This document shows, piece after piece, positions 1 to 10,758 of a stretch of 64,000 nucleotides of DNA (position 1 is the first letter of the stretch; each line of letters starts with the position of its first letter). This stretch comes from Azolla caroliniana (taxonomy: Eukaryota > Polypodiophyta), in contig JBHGNT010000014.1 in NCBI GenBank assembly GCA_043228905.1, forward strand, positions 16,740,001 to 16,804,000, given 5' to 3'. The notes below the pieces were generated by a model that was given only the letters and a program-made list of their open reading frames with translations, did no database searches and was not told the DNA's origin. The position numbers and the translations under genes are program-made.

Positions 1-344
1 CCACGGAGGCGGAGTACATGGCGGCTGTTGAAGCCGGCAAGGAAATAATATGGATGAAGGACTTCATTAGAGAGCTCGGTATCCGACAGGAGGAGTACCG
101 ACTCTACTGCGACAGTCAGAGTGCAATCCACCTTGCGAAGAACGCGGCCTATCACTCCCGGACGAAGCACATCCAGCGAAGATATCACTGGATCCGGGAA
201 AGGATAGAAGACAAGGAGTTCGTGCTGACGAAGGTCCACACGGACGAGAACGGGTCGGATATGCTGACCAAGGTGCTCACACCCGACAAGCTGGAAGCAT
301 GCCGGAAGAGGATCGGATTGGAGAGACATCCCATGCCGAAGTGA
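1..344 (+). pseudogene. Ty1/Copia polyprotein, C-terminal RNase H segment (cut by window edge)
   Basis: The open frame enters from the left edge and stops at 342-344. It reads TEAEYMAAVEAGKEIIW, then LYCDSQSAIHLAKN, RTKHIQRRYHWIRE and a DMLTKVL block, which is the usual end of a Copia pol RNase H domain (catalytic D in the CDSQSA block). In an intact element this domain removes the RNA strand during reverse transcription. A purine-rich tract and an LTR start directly after the stop, as expected for a Copia 3' end. No break is visible in the part shown; whether the whole element is intact cannot be judged. Confidence 0.9.
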
Positions 345-354
345 AGGGGGAGTT
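342..354 (+). other. Polypurine tract before the Copia 3' LTR
   Basis: A purine run (GAAGGGGGAG) sits just after the pol stop codon and just before the TGTTGG that opens the LTR. This is the expected plus-strand primer site. Confidence 0.7.
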
Positions 355-889
355 TGTTGGGATTACGGTCCCTTTCGGATGGGATGGTCGGATGTTGGAG
401 ATGAATGCCGACAAGCCCGGTTGCGGTTTCGGAACCGGATGATGAAGACCCCGGCTTCGGAGCCGGATGACGAATGTACCCGGAGAGAGATCCGGATGTG
501 GGGACATATCTGTGAATATGTTTGCCAAGGGCCCTTGAGGCTATAGTTGTAAATAGCCCCAAAGTCATATGTGTATAAATATGACTTAGGGCAAACAGTT
601 TTAATGTTGCTGATCATTTTTCTGTTTTTCCACTCAAGAGGAGTGAAGAGAGAGCAGCCGCGAGAGAGATAGAGCGTGAGAGAAGAAGAGGTCGACGCCT
701 CTGTGTATTTCCGCCGCCTGTGGCGAGGACAGCGAGCTCAAGGTCGTCGCCTTGCAGCTCGCCATTGTATACTTCTCTGTGCATAGTTTTGGTTCGGAGT
801 CGTGTACTCCCGTGGTTTTTCCCGTACAGGGTTTTCCACGTTAAATCGTGTGTCCATTCTATTTTTCGCATTTCCCATTTTCTGCAACA
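355..889 (+). repeat. Copia 3' LTR
   Basis: It starts with TGTTGGG after the polypurine tract and most simply ends at CAACA (885-889), giving an inverted TGTTG/CAACA terminal pair and a length of about 535 bp. A TATA-like TATAAATATGAC lies at about 573-587. The 5' LTR lies outside the window, so the right end is inferred from the terminal pair alone. Confidence 0.65.
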
Positions 890-961
890 ACGATTCGTGT
901 GTTTCCTTGGTTGTGGCCGAGAGGTGAAGTTTGGAAAGTGTCGATTAATTTTCCATCATAA

Positions 962-1150
962 AGTGATTGCCCTAAGTCATATTTATACTTATATGAACTT
1001 AGGGCTATTTACAAGTATGGCCTCAATAGGCTTACTCAAAACATATTTACAAATATGTCTTCACTTCCAGTTCTCACCAGGTCCATCCGATCCGGTTTCC
1101 GTATCTCTTCATTGATAACCTGATCCCATCCGGAGGGACCGATTTCCCAA
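962..1150 (-). repeat. Inverted, diverged fragment of the same LTR family
   Basis: The reverse complement aligns with LTR bases about 355-600. Both share the block ending TATAAATATGACTTAGGG, the AATATGTTT...TTGAGGC stretch, and the opening GGGA...GGTCC...GGATGGGAT block. It points towards the intact LTR, so the two form a diverged inverted pair about 70 bp apart. Confidence 0.65.
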
Positions 1151-1653
1151 CTGGATCATCACCGGAGAAGGAGTCTGAGCCGCCATCGCCTCCTTCCAAT
1201 CAGGAAAAAGGTTCTTACCGATACTAGCACAGTACATCGTTGTGCTCTATCCTCCCCAAACGTCGATGCCTCGCCAAACATTAGCGCTTCCCGCTTCCCC
1301 CACTCAAGCCAAATGACAACGCCCCTTTAGTTGTCCCACTAGGAATGGCAGGACGACACACCAAACCCAACCTCCACTTCAACACAGGCAGAGAACACCA
1401 CGGAGGATACAAATAACATTACGATCCACGGTCACCATAGGCCCCTCACCCCCGCACCTAAACTGACTTCACCTCACTCTACCCCTAGCCCATGACCGGC
1501 CAAACAAATAGAAAGTCAAAAACCCACTCTGGAGACTTTCCAATCAATAGGACCCCAATTGAAAAGAAGTCGCGAGGAACGGACCACTCCAAAGAGGCCA
1601 GTCGCGAAACGCCGCCAAATCAACCGTCGCAGCGACGAACAAACGATACGTAG
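1151..1653. other. No gene recognised
   Basis: Moderately GC-rich sequence between the inverted LTR piece and the coiled-coil frame. Only short shadow frames are present and no known domain was seen. It may be leader or gag-side sequence of a decayed retroelement, but nothing shows this. Confidence 0.4.
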
Positions 1654-2685
1654 GTGATTGTCGTCCCGGACAAATCCATCACGATGGTTCCAAACACCAC
1701 GTTGGCTCTGAACAAACCAATTGAACAGGGCCAACAATCGCGATTTTCAGAAAATGAAGTGCTAACCTTCAAGAATCTTCCGGGGGAAGCATACATGCTT
1801 GATGCCATATTGCAGCACGGCACGACGTACGAACTCATCGACTTCCTAGTTTGTCTCCAAGTCGTTGTCGCAGCTCGCATGGCCCAAGAATACGCCGAGC
1901 AACAACTGATCGAAAGGGCATTAGATAACGAGCTGGCTTCGGACAATGAGCCAAAATTACGGAAGGTAGGACGTAAAAGAGACACAAAGAAATGACGCAC
2001 CCGCATTGAGCTTCCAGAGCTTAACACGACACTTGTGGAAACATATCGAGAATTGAAGAGGACAACGTGTGCAGCAAAAGACATGGCCGCCAACTGTAAA
2101 TTAGCGCAGCAACAAGAAAAGACCGCCACCGACTTGTGGAAGGCCTCCGAGACCCAAAAGACCAAACTCGAGCAACAGCTCCGAGGAATGGGTCACACCG
2201 TAGCACTCACTCTGCCTCCTCTCACTTCCAACCCACAAGAAGCATCGACCGAAACGGAGCTAGAAAATTGTGTCGAACTGGTCGAGATTGCCACTCAAAC
2301 CGACCCAACCACTCCTCGCGACCAAACAACGATAATGACAATAGCCACTCAAACCGAGGAAGACTTCAACATGACCATCCGCAACTATGAAGAAGACATT
2401 GCCCCGCATAAGGCACTTGCGGACAAGCCTAAAGAACACCACGAGCAAGCCAGACAAGAGGATGAGAGAATAAAGGAGTAGGCCGAAAAAAGGGAAGTTG
2501 AACTACAGAAACTACTCCACAATCGAACGACCCAGCTCCAGGAGGCCAAACACAACGTTGCAGCATCTCTTACATCCATACAGGACATCATTGCCGCACA
2601 AAGTGCCTCTCTCAACAAGGAGATCAGGGAATTGCAAGAACGCTCCAATCAGTTCCTGGAGAGGCCATGTTCGTCTTCACAATAG
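1654..2685 (+). pseudogene. Broken coiled-coil reading frame of unknown origin
   Basis: One frame runs from about 1654 to 2685 interrupted by two stops (1993-1995 and 2479-2481). Ignoring them, it encodes about 340 residues rich in E, Q, K and A with coiled-coil character, for example KLEQQLRGM and KEIRELQERSNQFLE. Two copies of an ATQT motif (ATQTDP and ATQTEED) lie near the middle. No zinc knuckle, protease or capsid motif is visible. It ends just upstream of the Gypsy reverse transcriptase, in a different frame, so it could be a decayed gag-like ORF or unrelated sequence. The function is not recognised. Confidence 0.4.
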
Positions 2686-2702
2686 TAGCAACTCCATCAT
2701 CC

Positions 2703-4840
2703 ACTTTACATGAAGCGGACATTAAATTACCAGATAAATACAAAGAGTTGTCAGATGTCTTTGATAAGGTGAAGGCCAATACATTGCCGGAGCATCGGCC
2801 ATACGACTACCTTATTGACTTACAACCAAGGAAAGAACCTCCATGGGGCCCAATTTATAATCTCTCCCCTATAGAGGTAGAGACTTTGCGGGAATATATT
2901 GATGAGAATCTGGCAAACGGATTCATTCGACATTCTAGATCCCCTACGAGCGCACCTATCTTCTTCGTCAAGAAAAAGAATGGGACTCTTCAGTTGGTCG
3001 TGGATTATCGAGGGCTAAACAAAGTGACTATCCTGAATAGATATGCTCTACCGTTAATCCCAAATCTTTTGGAACGTCTCAGTGGAGCAAAATATTTCAC
3101 AAAGTTAGACCTTCGCGGTGCATATAATCTAGTTCGGATTCGCCCGAGGGATGAATGGAAGACAGCTTTTCGCACTCGCTATGGACATTTTGAGTATAAT
3201 GTGATGCCATTCAGTCTCACGAATGCACCTGCAGTTTTCCAACATATGGCGAATGATATTTTTCGAGATTTTCTCAATATCTTCACTATAGTTTACCTAG
3301 ATGATATTCTAATATACTCGAAGACCCAAGAGGAGCATGATGAACATGTTCGTCAGGTATTGTGTTGACTTCGAGAATATGGTCTCTACGCAAAATTAGA
3401 AAAGTGTAGTTTCACCCAGAATCAAGTGGAATTTTTGGGGTATGTTGTATCATCAAAGGGTATTGCTATGGACCCCATGAAGGTACAAGAAATTTTAGAG
3501 TGGCAAACGCCCCTTTCAATGTGCGACGTGCAATGTTTTCTCGGGTTTGCAAATTTTTATTGAAAATTAATCAAAGATTATTCCAAGGTCGTGCTTCCGC
3601 TCACTCAACTCACACACAAAAAATCAACAATTTAAAACAAGCGTTTACAACGGCACCTATCTTAGCACATGTCAACCCAACAAAATGCTTCCTCCTTGAA
3701 GCCAATGCATCCGATTTTGCACTAGGGAGTGTCCTATCGCAGATTCGATATGATGGACAACTACACCGTGTCGCCTTTCATTGCCGAAAGTTTGAAGCTG
3801 TAGAGATCAACTACGAGATCCATGACAAAGAACTTCTTGCAATTGTGGATTCTTTTCAACAATGGCGACATTTTCTAGAAGGTTCTTCTCAGCAGATCAT
3901 TGTTTACAATGATCATAAGAACCTAACATATTTTCAAAATGCTCGAGTCTTGAGTCGACGACAAGCTCGGTGGGCGCAATTTTTGACTCACTTCAACTTT
4001 GTCATCATATATCGCCCTGGGATGCAGCAAGGCAAAGCGGCTGCTCTTTCTTGGTGCTCTTATATGGAACTTCGTCCAGGGGAACCTGCATTCGAGCATC
4101 AAAAACAAATCCTTTTGTCCTAATCGCTACGATTAATGGTAGTTAATGCCATAACAATGCTTGAAGATTCCACTCTTCTTGATTCCATTCGAGATCGTAA
4201 GGCCACTGATGAATTCGCCAAGGATGTTTTGGATCATATCGTTCCGGATCGTGCTTCTTGCTCACAGTCAAAAAACTCTGATAATGACTATCGTCAGTTC
4301 TATTGGCATGGTGGTTTTCGGTTTTGGCAAAACCTATTGTATGTTCCTGATGGTCCCCCACAACTACAAGTTTTACAACATTGCCATGATTCACCAATGG
4401 CTGGTCATTTTGGAGTTCACAAAACTCTAGAATTAATTTCTTAACACTATTGGTGGCCCCTCCTTCGTCATTTTGTTGAGGAGTATGTTCACAGTTGTGA
4501 TATATGTTGTCGATCAAAGAGTCCTCGACACCGATCCTATGGCTTACTACAACCACTTCCCATTCCGGAAAATCCTTGGAAGTCTATATCCTTGGATTTC
4601 ATTACTGATGTCCCAATTTTAAAAGGTTTTGATGCAATTCTCACTGTGGTGGATCGACTTACCAAAATGGCACACTTCTTGCCATGTACGAAGTCTATTA
4701 CTAGTCAAGAGGTGGTCGATCTCGTTATGCAAGAGGTATTTAGGCATCATGGTCTGCCGATCAAGAAACCTCGGAAATGCGCCCTTGAACCATCAAATTT
4801 AGTTGGGTGGCTGATTTTGGGCTCCTTGATAATTCCTTGA
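2703..4840 (+). pseudogene. Ty3/Gypsy pol remnant (RT, RNase H, integrase), Tcn1/Sushi-like
   Basis: Reverse transcriptase (about 2706-3480) shows PIFFVKKKNG, LVVDYRGLNK, TKLDLRGAYN and the catalytic YLDDILIYSK. A stop at about 3366-3368 and a further break near 3560 split it. RNase H (about 3640-4060) has the LEANASDFALG and ELLAIV blocks. The integrase begins with an H2C2 zinc finger (HCHDSPMAGHFGVHKT, then CDICC, about 4375-4510) with a stop at 4441-4443. The core (about 4590-4765) has LDFITDVP and VVDRLTKMAHF, then breaks off at about 4765 before the later catalytic residues. Protease and chromodomain are not seen. It is clearly non-autonomous. The WGPIYNLSP type of RT motif is why I compare it with Tcn1/Sushi chromoviruses; that is recollection, not a computed tree. 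Confidence 0.9.
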
Positions 4841-5054
4841 CCTTCGACCCTTTGTTGTCGTAAAACTATGATTGTCAACTCTAATTGTTCAACCCATCAC
4901 ATAAACTCCTCTTGTTGTTGTTGCTTCTCCATAGTAACCTTTTGTATATCTCCAAGTAGACGTTGATTCTCTAATTCAAGAGATGTGAACTTGGATTTAA
5001 GATTCTCCATTTTTGCAACAAGGGTGAGATATTCTTCTGAGTTGATGGCGGTCA
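4765..5054 (-). pseudogene. Ty3/Gypsy gag start, oppositely oriented, truncated
   Basis: Read on the minus strand from an ATG at about 5054, it encodes MTAINSEEYLTLV, a coiled-coil stretch with a run of Q, one in-frame stop, and then TKFDGSRAHFRGFL, which resembles the KFDG...RGFL block of Sushi/Tcn1-type Gypsy gag. The frame ends where the plus-strand integrase stops being recognisable (about 4765). Two elements, probably of one family, are therefore joined tail to tail by deletion or rearrangement. Confidence 0.7.
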
Positions 5055-5289
5055 TGGTTTCGTGATGTTTATAGAGGATAAAGGGGAGAGAAATTTTGAA
5101 TCAAATTGTTAGAACCAAGAGAAAAGATAGAGTGACAGAAGAAAGATATAAAGATATCACAAGAAAAGAGGAATGAAATGATAAGGGAAGAATGAATGTA
5201 TTTAGATAGAATGAGAATGGATACAAGATAGGTGATGAGAGCTTAAGACTCGTGTTGATTCGAATTGATTTGAGAATATATGTGTGTCT

Positions 5290-5301
5290 CTATTTATAGG
5301 T
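5290..5301 (-). promoter_or_regulatory. TATA box of the Gypsy LTR
   Basis: The minus strand reads CCTATAAATAGAG here, a near-ideal TATA box placed just downstream of the heat-shock-element array and upstream of the gag start. Confidence 0.65.
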
Positions 5302-5333
5302 TCCTATACAATAGCTTAGAGATTTCTATAATG

Positions 5334-5397
5334 TTCTAGAATGTTCTAGACCTAGAATATTCTAAGATATTCTAGGACATTCTAGAACATTCTAGAA
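5334..5397 (-). promoter_or_regulatory. Heat-shock-element array in the Gypsy LTR
   Basis: TTC and GAA triplets alternate at exact 5-bp spacing. A three-unit element has starts at 5334, 5339 and 5344, and a four-unit element has starts at 5380, 5385, 5390 and 5395. Further GAAnnTTC pairs lie between. This is the binding pattern of trimeric heat shock factor. The array is 35-100 bp upstream of the TATA box on the minus strand. Confidence 0.7.
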
Positions 5398-5461
5398 TGA
5401 TCCAGAGTTTTTATAATAATAATATATTATAAAAGTAGCTTTTATTTTTTTATATAACAAT

Positions 5462-5550
5462 AAGCTATCTTCATGGTTAGGGTTTTCAATTATGGATTAC
5501 AAGGTCCTAGGTTCAAGTTCGGATGACGCCATAATGATCATGTGTTCATG
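5462..5550 (+). repeat. tRNA-derived SINE-like fragment
   Basis: A box-A-like TCTTCATGGTTAGGG is followed about 35 bp later by a box-B-like AGGTTCAAGTTC. The spacing fits an internal RNA polymerase III promoter, but the sequence does not fold into a credible tRNA cloverleaf, so a SINE head is more likely than a tRNA gene. Confidence 0.45.
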
Positions 5551-6094
5551 ATAGAGGTTGGCTAAAATGTATTTGTGTGCATTGGGAGAGGCTAACTAGA
5601 CAAATTGAAATATGCAATGTGCGTGTGTTTGATGTTGTTATAATTACATTATGGATGGTGTTGTTATCATTTTGACTCCTTGCATTGTGGAAAACATGAC
5701 AATGGCAATGTTGCAAAATCATTTTTTATCTTAAAAAAGCTCTAGTGTGGGACAATCCAAATTATGGAAAGGTTATGTGTTATAACATAAAAACATAGTT
5801 AAATATTTTGATGCACATTCTACTTATTTCCCATTCAAGTTGAGAAATAGAGACTATTTAAAATAACGAAGTCATGTTAATCTATTTATTTTTTAAATAT
5901 GAAGAGACCATGTTGTCTTATGTATGATATAAAAGAACTCCACAAGATCATACACATTTTTTTACAAACCCTAAGTTAACAAAAAAGACAACTAAATGTT
6001 CTATATTGTCGCCTGGACTATTATGCGCAACAAAACTATGTATTATTATTATATAATTTGACTGTTTACTGTTGTTGGTTCCACAAGTTTCCCT
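5551..6094. other. No gene recognised
   Basis: AT-rich sequence with only short shadow frames between the SINE-like piece and the LINE fragment. Confidence 0.4.
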
Positions 6095-6850
6095 ACCTCT
6101 TGGAATCAAAGATCCCGATTCGATCAAAGTACAGCCAGAATGGCACATATGTGCTCATGAAAACAAATGGCTACATAAGGTCAGTTGGAACCCTTTGCAA
6201 TGGACATGGCGTGATCCTTATGTGGCCCAAGGAAACAAAGTCATCCCCTTCTTCCATTCATGGCTACATTAGGTCGCCACATCCTAGTTGCTCAAACCAA
6301 TAGAGAACCAACTACTTCAAAGATATGGCACACATATCATTTTCCCCATACAACAACTGCCAAGTTTTAGATGCCATTATGGAAACAACATCAAGCTAAG
6401 TGAATTACCATGTTTCAATGGCTATTAATACATAGGTCATTGCCGATTGGAATGTGGCAATGTGGGATCCTTAGCTTTGCTAATTTTGTAGTGTGCCCCA
6501 ATGCAATAGAATCAATCCGACATGCTTTGTGGACTACCCATAGACCCATTGAATATGGCAAGGGGTTGGCCGACTATTGCAATTATGTCAGGTGCAAGGC
6601 ACATTTAAGTGGGGGAATGTATGTTGGTTTTCGTGGCAAGCCTCAATTGACAGACACCAACATCAAGAGGAGGGGATGACGTTGGTGATAAAGGCACAAG
6701 AGATCTCGTTTTCCACCACTGACAATATTCACTCAACTCCCATCAATGCCAAAGCTCAAGTCTTGTTGGAATTGGTCAACCCAATAACACTATGGACTCT
6801 CTAGAAACAACGTTGTTGGCGGGTCTTCTCCAATCAAACCATGCACCACG
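6095..6850 (+). mobile_element. LINE ORF2 C-terminal fragment, plus strand, heavily mutated
   Basis: It matches the 3' part of the LINE family found on the minus strand at 16.7-18.3 kb and 23.6-25.3 kb. Shared blocks are AHENKWLHKVSW, WTWRDPYVAQG, FQWLLIHRSL and ESIRHALW, the C-terminal zinc-binding (zf-RVT) part of plant L1 ORF2. Several stops and frameshifts break it. The 3' tail was not seen. Confidence 0.75.
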
Positions 6851-9800
6851 TGATGTTATTGAAAACACAAGCATCGTTTATTTGGAGTTAAGAATAAGTG
6901 AACAATAGAAAAAAAGAGCTTGGATTGTGCAAGCAACAATATTAGAGGGAAAACATGGGTCCAAGTGACACAAAAAGCAAATGTTTGTTCAATTGCATAA
7001 AAAAAATGAGTTTTTTGTTTGGGATTAGAACTAAGATTCGCCCACCATATTAAAATTAAGATTTGAATGCGTAAAATATTGGCACTAAGGGTTTTGTATG
7101 CGTGTGTATTCGTGCGCATGCATCTTTGAGCATTCGTGCACATGCACATGTGTGTACGAATATGAACTTATGTGTCGGATTATTTTTAACCCCTCTAGGT
7201 CAACTCACATGATACTCATGTGATTAAGGAAGCATGTTTGTTCCCACTCAAAAGATAGAAACATGCTCAACATTCAAAAAACTAAACACGTTATTTTTAA
7301 AATATGAGTTATCTTAATTACCTTTCCATTTTATTTACATAAAACCAAAATTGTGGTCTAATTCACATCTTGGAGCAAACCCTCTTGATAGTTTTCTATG
7401 TCATTTAATGTTGCCACATAATATGGTACACATATACATAGTAATGTTGGTCCAAATTTGGTTAGCAAAGTTAGTTGAAGAAAAAGTTTGTGTTTTCTTA
7501 CATGTTATACATGCTAGTTGAGCCCTTTCTTGTTTAGCTGACATGTCCTTAATTCATGCCACTTGCATTATGTGTGGTTTCCATATGAAAATTTAAAAAC
7601 TTGACACATTTTACGAAACTTTGTGTGCATTTCACGAAGTCAAGTATGCATGAATATTCTGGAAACCAACGCATTCATGGGAATTTTGCTTTACCCAAAT
7701 GTTAGAACTAACACAAACAATAATAACATATGAAGGAAAGTTTGCGCCATTTCTCAAACCAAACAAATGGAGTATTGCTTTAGTTGTAAGGAAGTTTCAA
7801 CCATAGACCCAACTAATCCATGAACAATAATAAATATGCCACAACTCGAACCACTATTGTTATGATCAGCAACAAAGAATCAAACCAGTCACCAAATGAG
7901 GTTGTGAGGAATTGTATTCTAACAACGATTCACTATATATAACCAACTTCAATGAGTTAGCCAACTTTACATGCTCTTGATGTTTCTCATCAATGCATGC
8001 CACTTGCATGCTTTCTTGTCTAGTGTCATCAATTTCTTTCTTTCTTTCACCCAAAAATTCTTTGAATTTCTCATTTATGATGATATGTTGAATATCTACA
8101 TTCACCCAGGATACTATCTTTGATATTGAATGATTCATTGAATGTCACCTTCGCAAATGATCATGGCCTTGAACATGACATCATAGTGTTGATATTACTG
8201 TTGGTCGAAATTTGAGCTCATAGTCTCATCCAAGGAGTGAGAGTTGAAGTGGCGTAACAGTACTTTGAATACAAGTATTATTAGTTTTTAAAAGATCGAT
8301 AACAAGCTCTCATAAAGCTAATAATTAATAGTGCAATTCAGATTGAAAGTATAAAGAGTAAATAATATTATGAAAATGGATAGGACTTTGAAACTACAAT
8401 ACAATTTGGAGAAAAGAGTATATGTGAACATGAATAACAACATGTATTAATATTGAAGTATGTTCATCTTTCCCATCTCTAGGCAAGTAAAATGTGTCTT
8501 TAATCAATAGGCACACATATACACACATACACATCATTATCTCACCATATTCAACAAGCATTTTTTCGCCTAACCTTTAACAAGGTCATGTACCCTCTCT
8601 TTTCACAAATAATACAAAAATATTTTGTCCCTAGTTGACCCTGTCGATAATAAAAATTTATGTTTTTTGTCTATGACCTTACAAACCATGTTGTAAACAT
8701 CAATTTTCTCTTTAATAAAGTGAGAGGTAGTTAAGGATAGCTTTTTTCAAAGCCTTATAATACGATCTCCATTATTTTTTGCATTTCTACGAAGTGATAA
8801 CGTTTAGATAAAACAATAAAATACGGGATGCATGTTTGAGGTTATATTGCCCGTTTCATTCACACTTCCCAAAATAACTTGGCCAATGGTTCTTTACATC
8901 ATTTCATGGCAACTCATCATAAAAATCAATGAACTGAAACGCCCATTTGTTGTTGCAATGTACAAGTTTTACATGGTAAATTGTATCTCATTTTTGGGAA
9001 TCATATGAAAGAATCTTATCCCATTACGTTCATCTAAATATGATTCCCATGAAGATGCGAAACGACTTGTAATTATAAATATTGCACATATCCCATTCAA
9101 TCCTTTACGTTTTGACCTTGACGCATATAATAATAAATTAAATATGTCAAATCTCAATCTCTAAACTATTCAGACTTGTCGAAGCTCCAAAACCATTGAG
9201 AAGATTGAAGAACTAAGTTTAAATGACTATGGGGTTAATTATTGACATAAAAAATCTTAATTGTCAAGTAGTAACCACTAATAGTAGTAAATCCTTATTA
9301 TTGCATAGCTTGTAGCTTGTGTCCCACTTGTTTCTTATATGATATCATCTGTTTGATCAGATGTTGGTATTAGCCTTTGTATTACAATAGAGGTGAGATG
9401 ATATGTCTCCTTCTGTTTTCCATATGTACATTTCTCAAGTAATATACTAAGGTGTATCTTTCTTTCAAAAAAAAAATAGTAGTAAATCCTAAATCTTGTA
9501 TCTTACAACCCTATTTTGAAATATTAATGCATTGATACTGAAATTATATCCAGGATCGCAAATCTCAATGATGCCTAATTAGTGTGGGGATGAGATCTAG
9601 GTTTCTTACTACTCCTTTTTGTTTTTCATTCAGACCTTAACTTTGTAAAGATAACCTTCTAACTTGACATAGATGAGTTCATTGTCATCATGTGTGTGAC
9701 TGTTTAGAGATAACGTTCTAACTGGACAAAGATGAGTTCGAGTGCACTTAAAGTTGATATGGACTCAAATGCTAATTCAAAAAACTATACGAAAAGAAAA

Positions 9801-10741
9801 ATGAAAGAGAGAAAGTGTGAAAGAGGGGTAAGTGGGAGAAAAGAGAGATGTGGGGATGTCCCACATATAAAAGAAGTACTTAGGGGAAATTTTAACCAAA
9901 GAGTGAAGAAAAGTTTTCTTGTAAATGTAATAGGAAAGAGGGGAGTGAAACATGTGAAACTTTTGGAAGTAGTGGGGAAGTGTCACATGTGCTAACTTTT
10001 TAAAAAGTTGTAAGGTTGGAAAGATTCACATCTTTAGAAGCCCTAGTGCTTAAGGGAAGGGACACATGCTCAAAGAGAATCATGCACTTTTGAGAAGGTA
10101 AATACACAATCTCAAGGGAAAGAACATGTGCTAAAATATAAACCTGTGATTTGAGAAAGTAAATATTGAATCAAGAGATACATGCATTGCTGAAGTAAAA
10201 AATGATTAATGAGCTACAATGAATGCCCAAATTCTTTTAACGGAGCTAAATGAGGGGGGAAATCACAAAGAGAAGAAATAACTATATAAGAGATGATAGA
10301 TGCCAATTTACTTCCTGAAATGTTGATATAAATTGTTAGGAGAGTATACCTAAGTTATTCGCAAGACATCTTCATAATTTTGCATTAACTTAATTTTCTT
10401 CTTTCTTTGAGGTCAAGAAGGGCCAACGTGATTTAGCTACCCTTTGTGATCAACCTTGTGAGGCTGAAGAGGATAGATGTTTCGATTGAGTGCCAATCTA
10501 AATGTTTCTTAATCTTCTCTAACTTAAACCCATTGCAAACTATAACCTTGTACCCATGTATGTTTCTGTCTTGTCATCAAGTTCTCTCCTCTGTTATCCA
10601 TAGAATAAACTCATTGCCACTTATTATGTTGTCCTCAAGTTCTCTTCTTTGTGACCCATCCATGTCCTTGCCTCATAATGTTAATTGCCTCTTTTGGAAG
10701 AAGATCCATGATGTCCTTTGCCTTTCAATCAACACTCTTAT
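6851..10741. other. No gene recognised (about 3.9 kb)
   Basis: AT-rich sequence whose longest frames are under about 100 codons and carry no recognised domain. Low-complexity stretches occur. No RNA gene or clear element boundary was seen. Confidence 0.4.
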
Positions 10742-10758
10742 TCTGAAAGGTTGACTCT
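10742..10758. repeat. Target site duplication, left copy (LINE 10.76-13.93 kb)
   Basis: TCTGAAAGGTTGACTCT, identical to 13930-13946. Confidence 0.85.

Larger units (their letters stand above)
5108..5430 (-). repeat. Gypsy 5' LTR (minus orientation) with promoter
   Basis: It lies directly upstream of the minus-strand gag start. In minus orientation it runs through a heat-shock-element array, a TATA box, a pyrimidine-rich transcribed part and an end ...TTCTAACA at about 5108, followed by about 50 bp to the gag ATG. The distal boundary near 5430 is a guess because the other LTR was not found. Confidence 0.55.
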
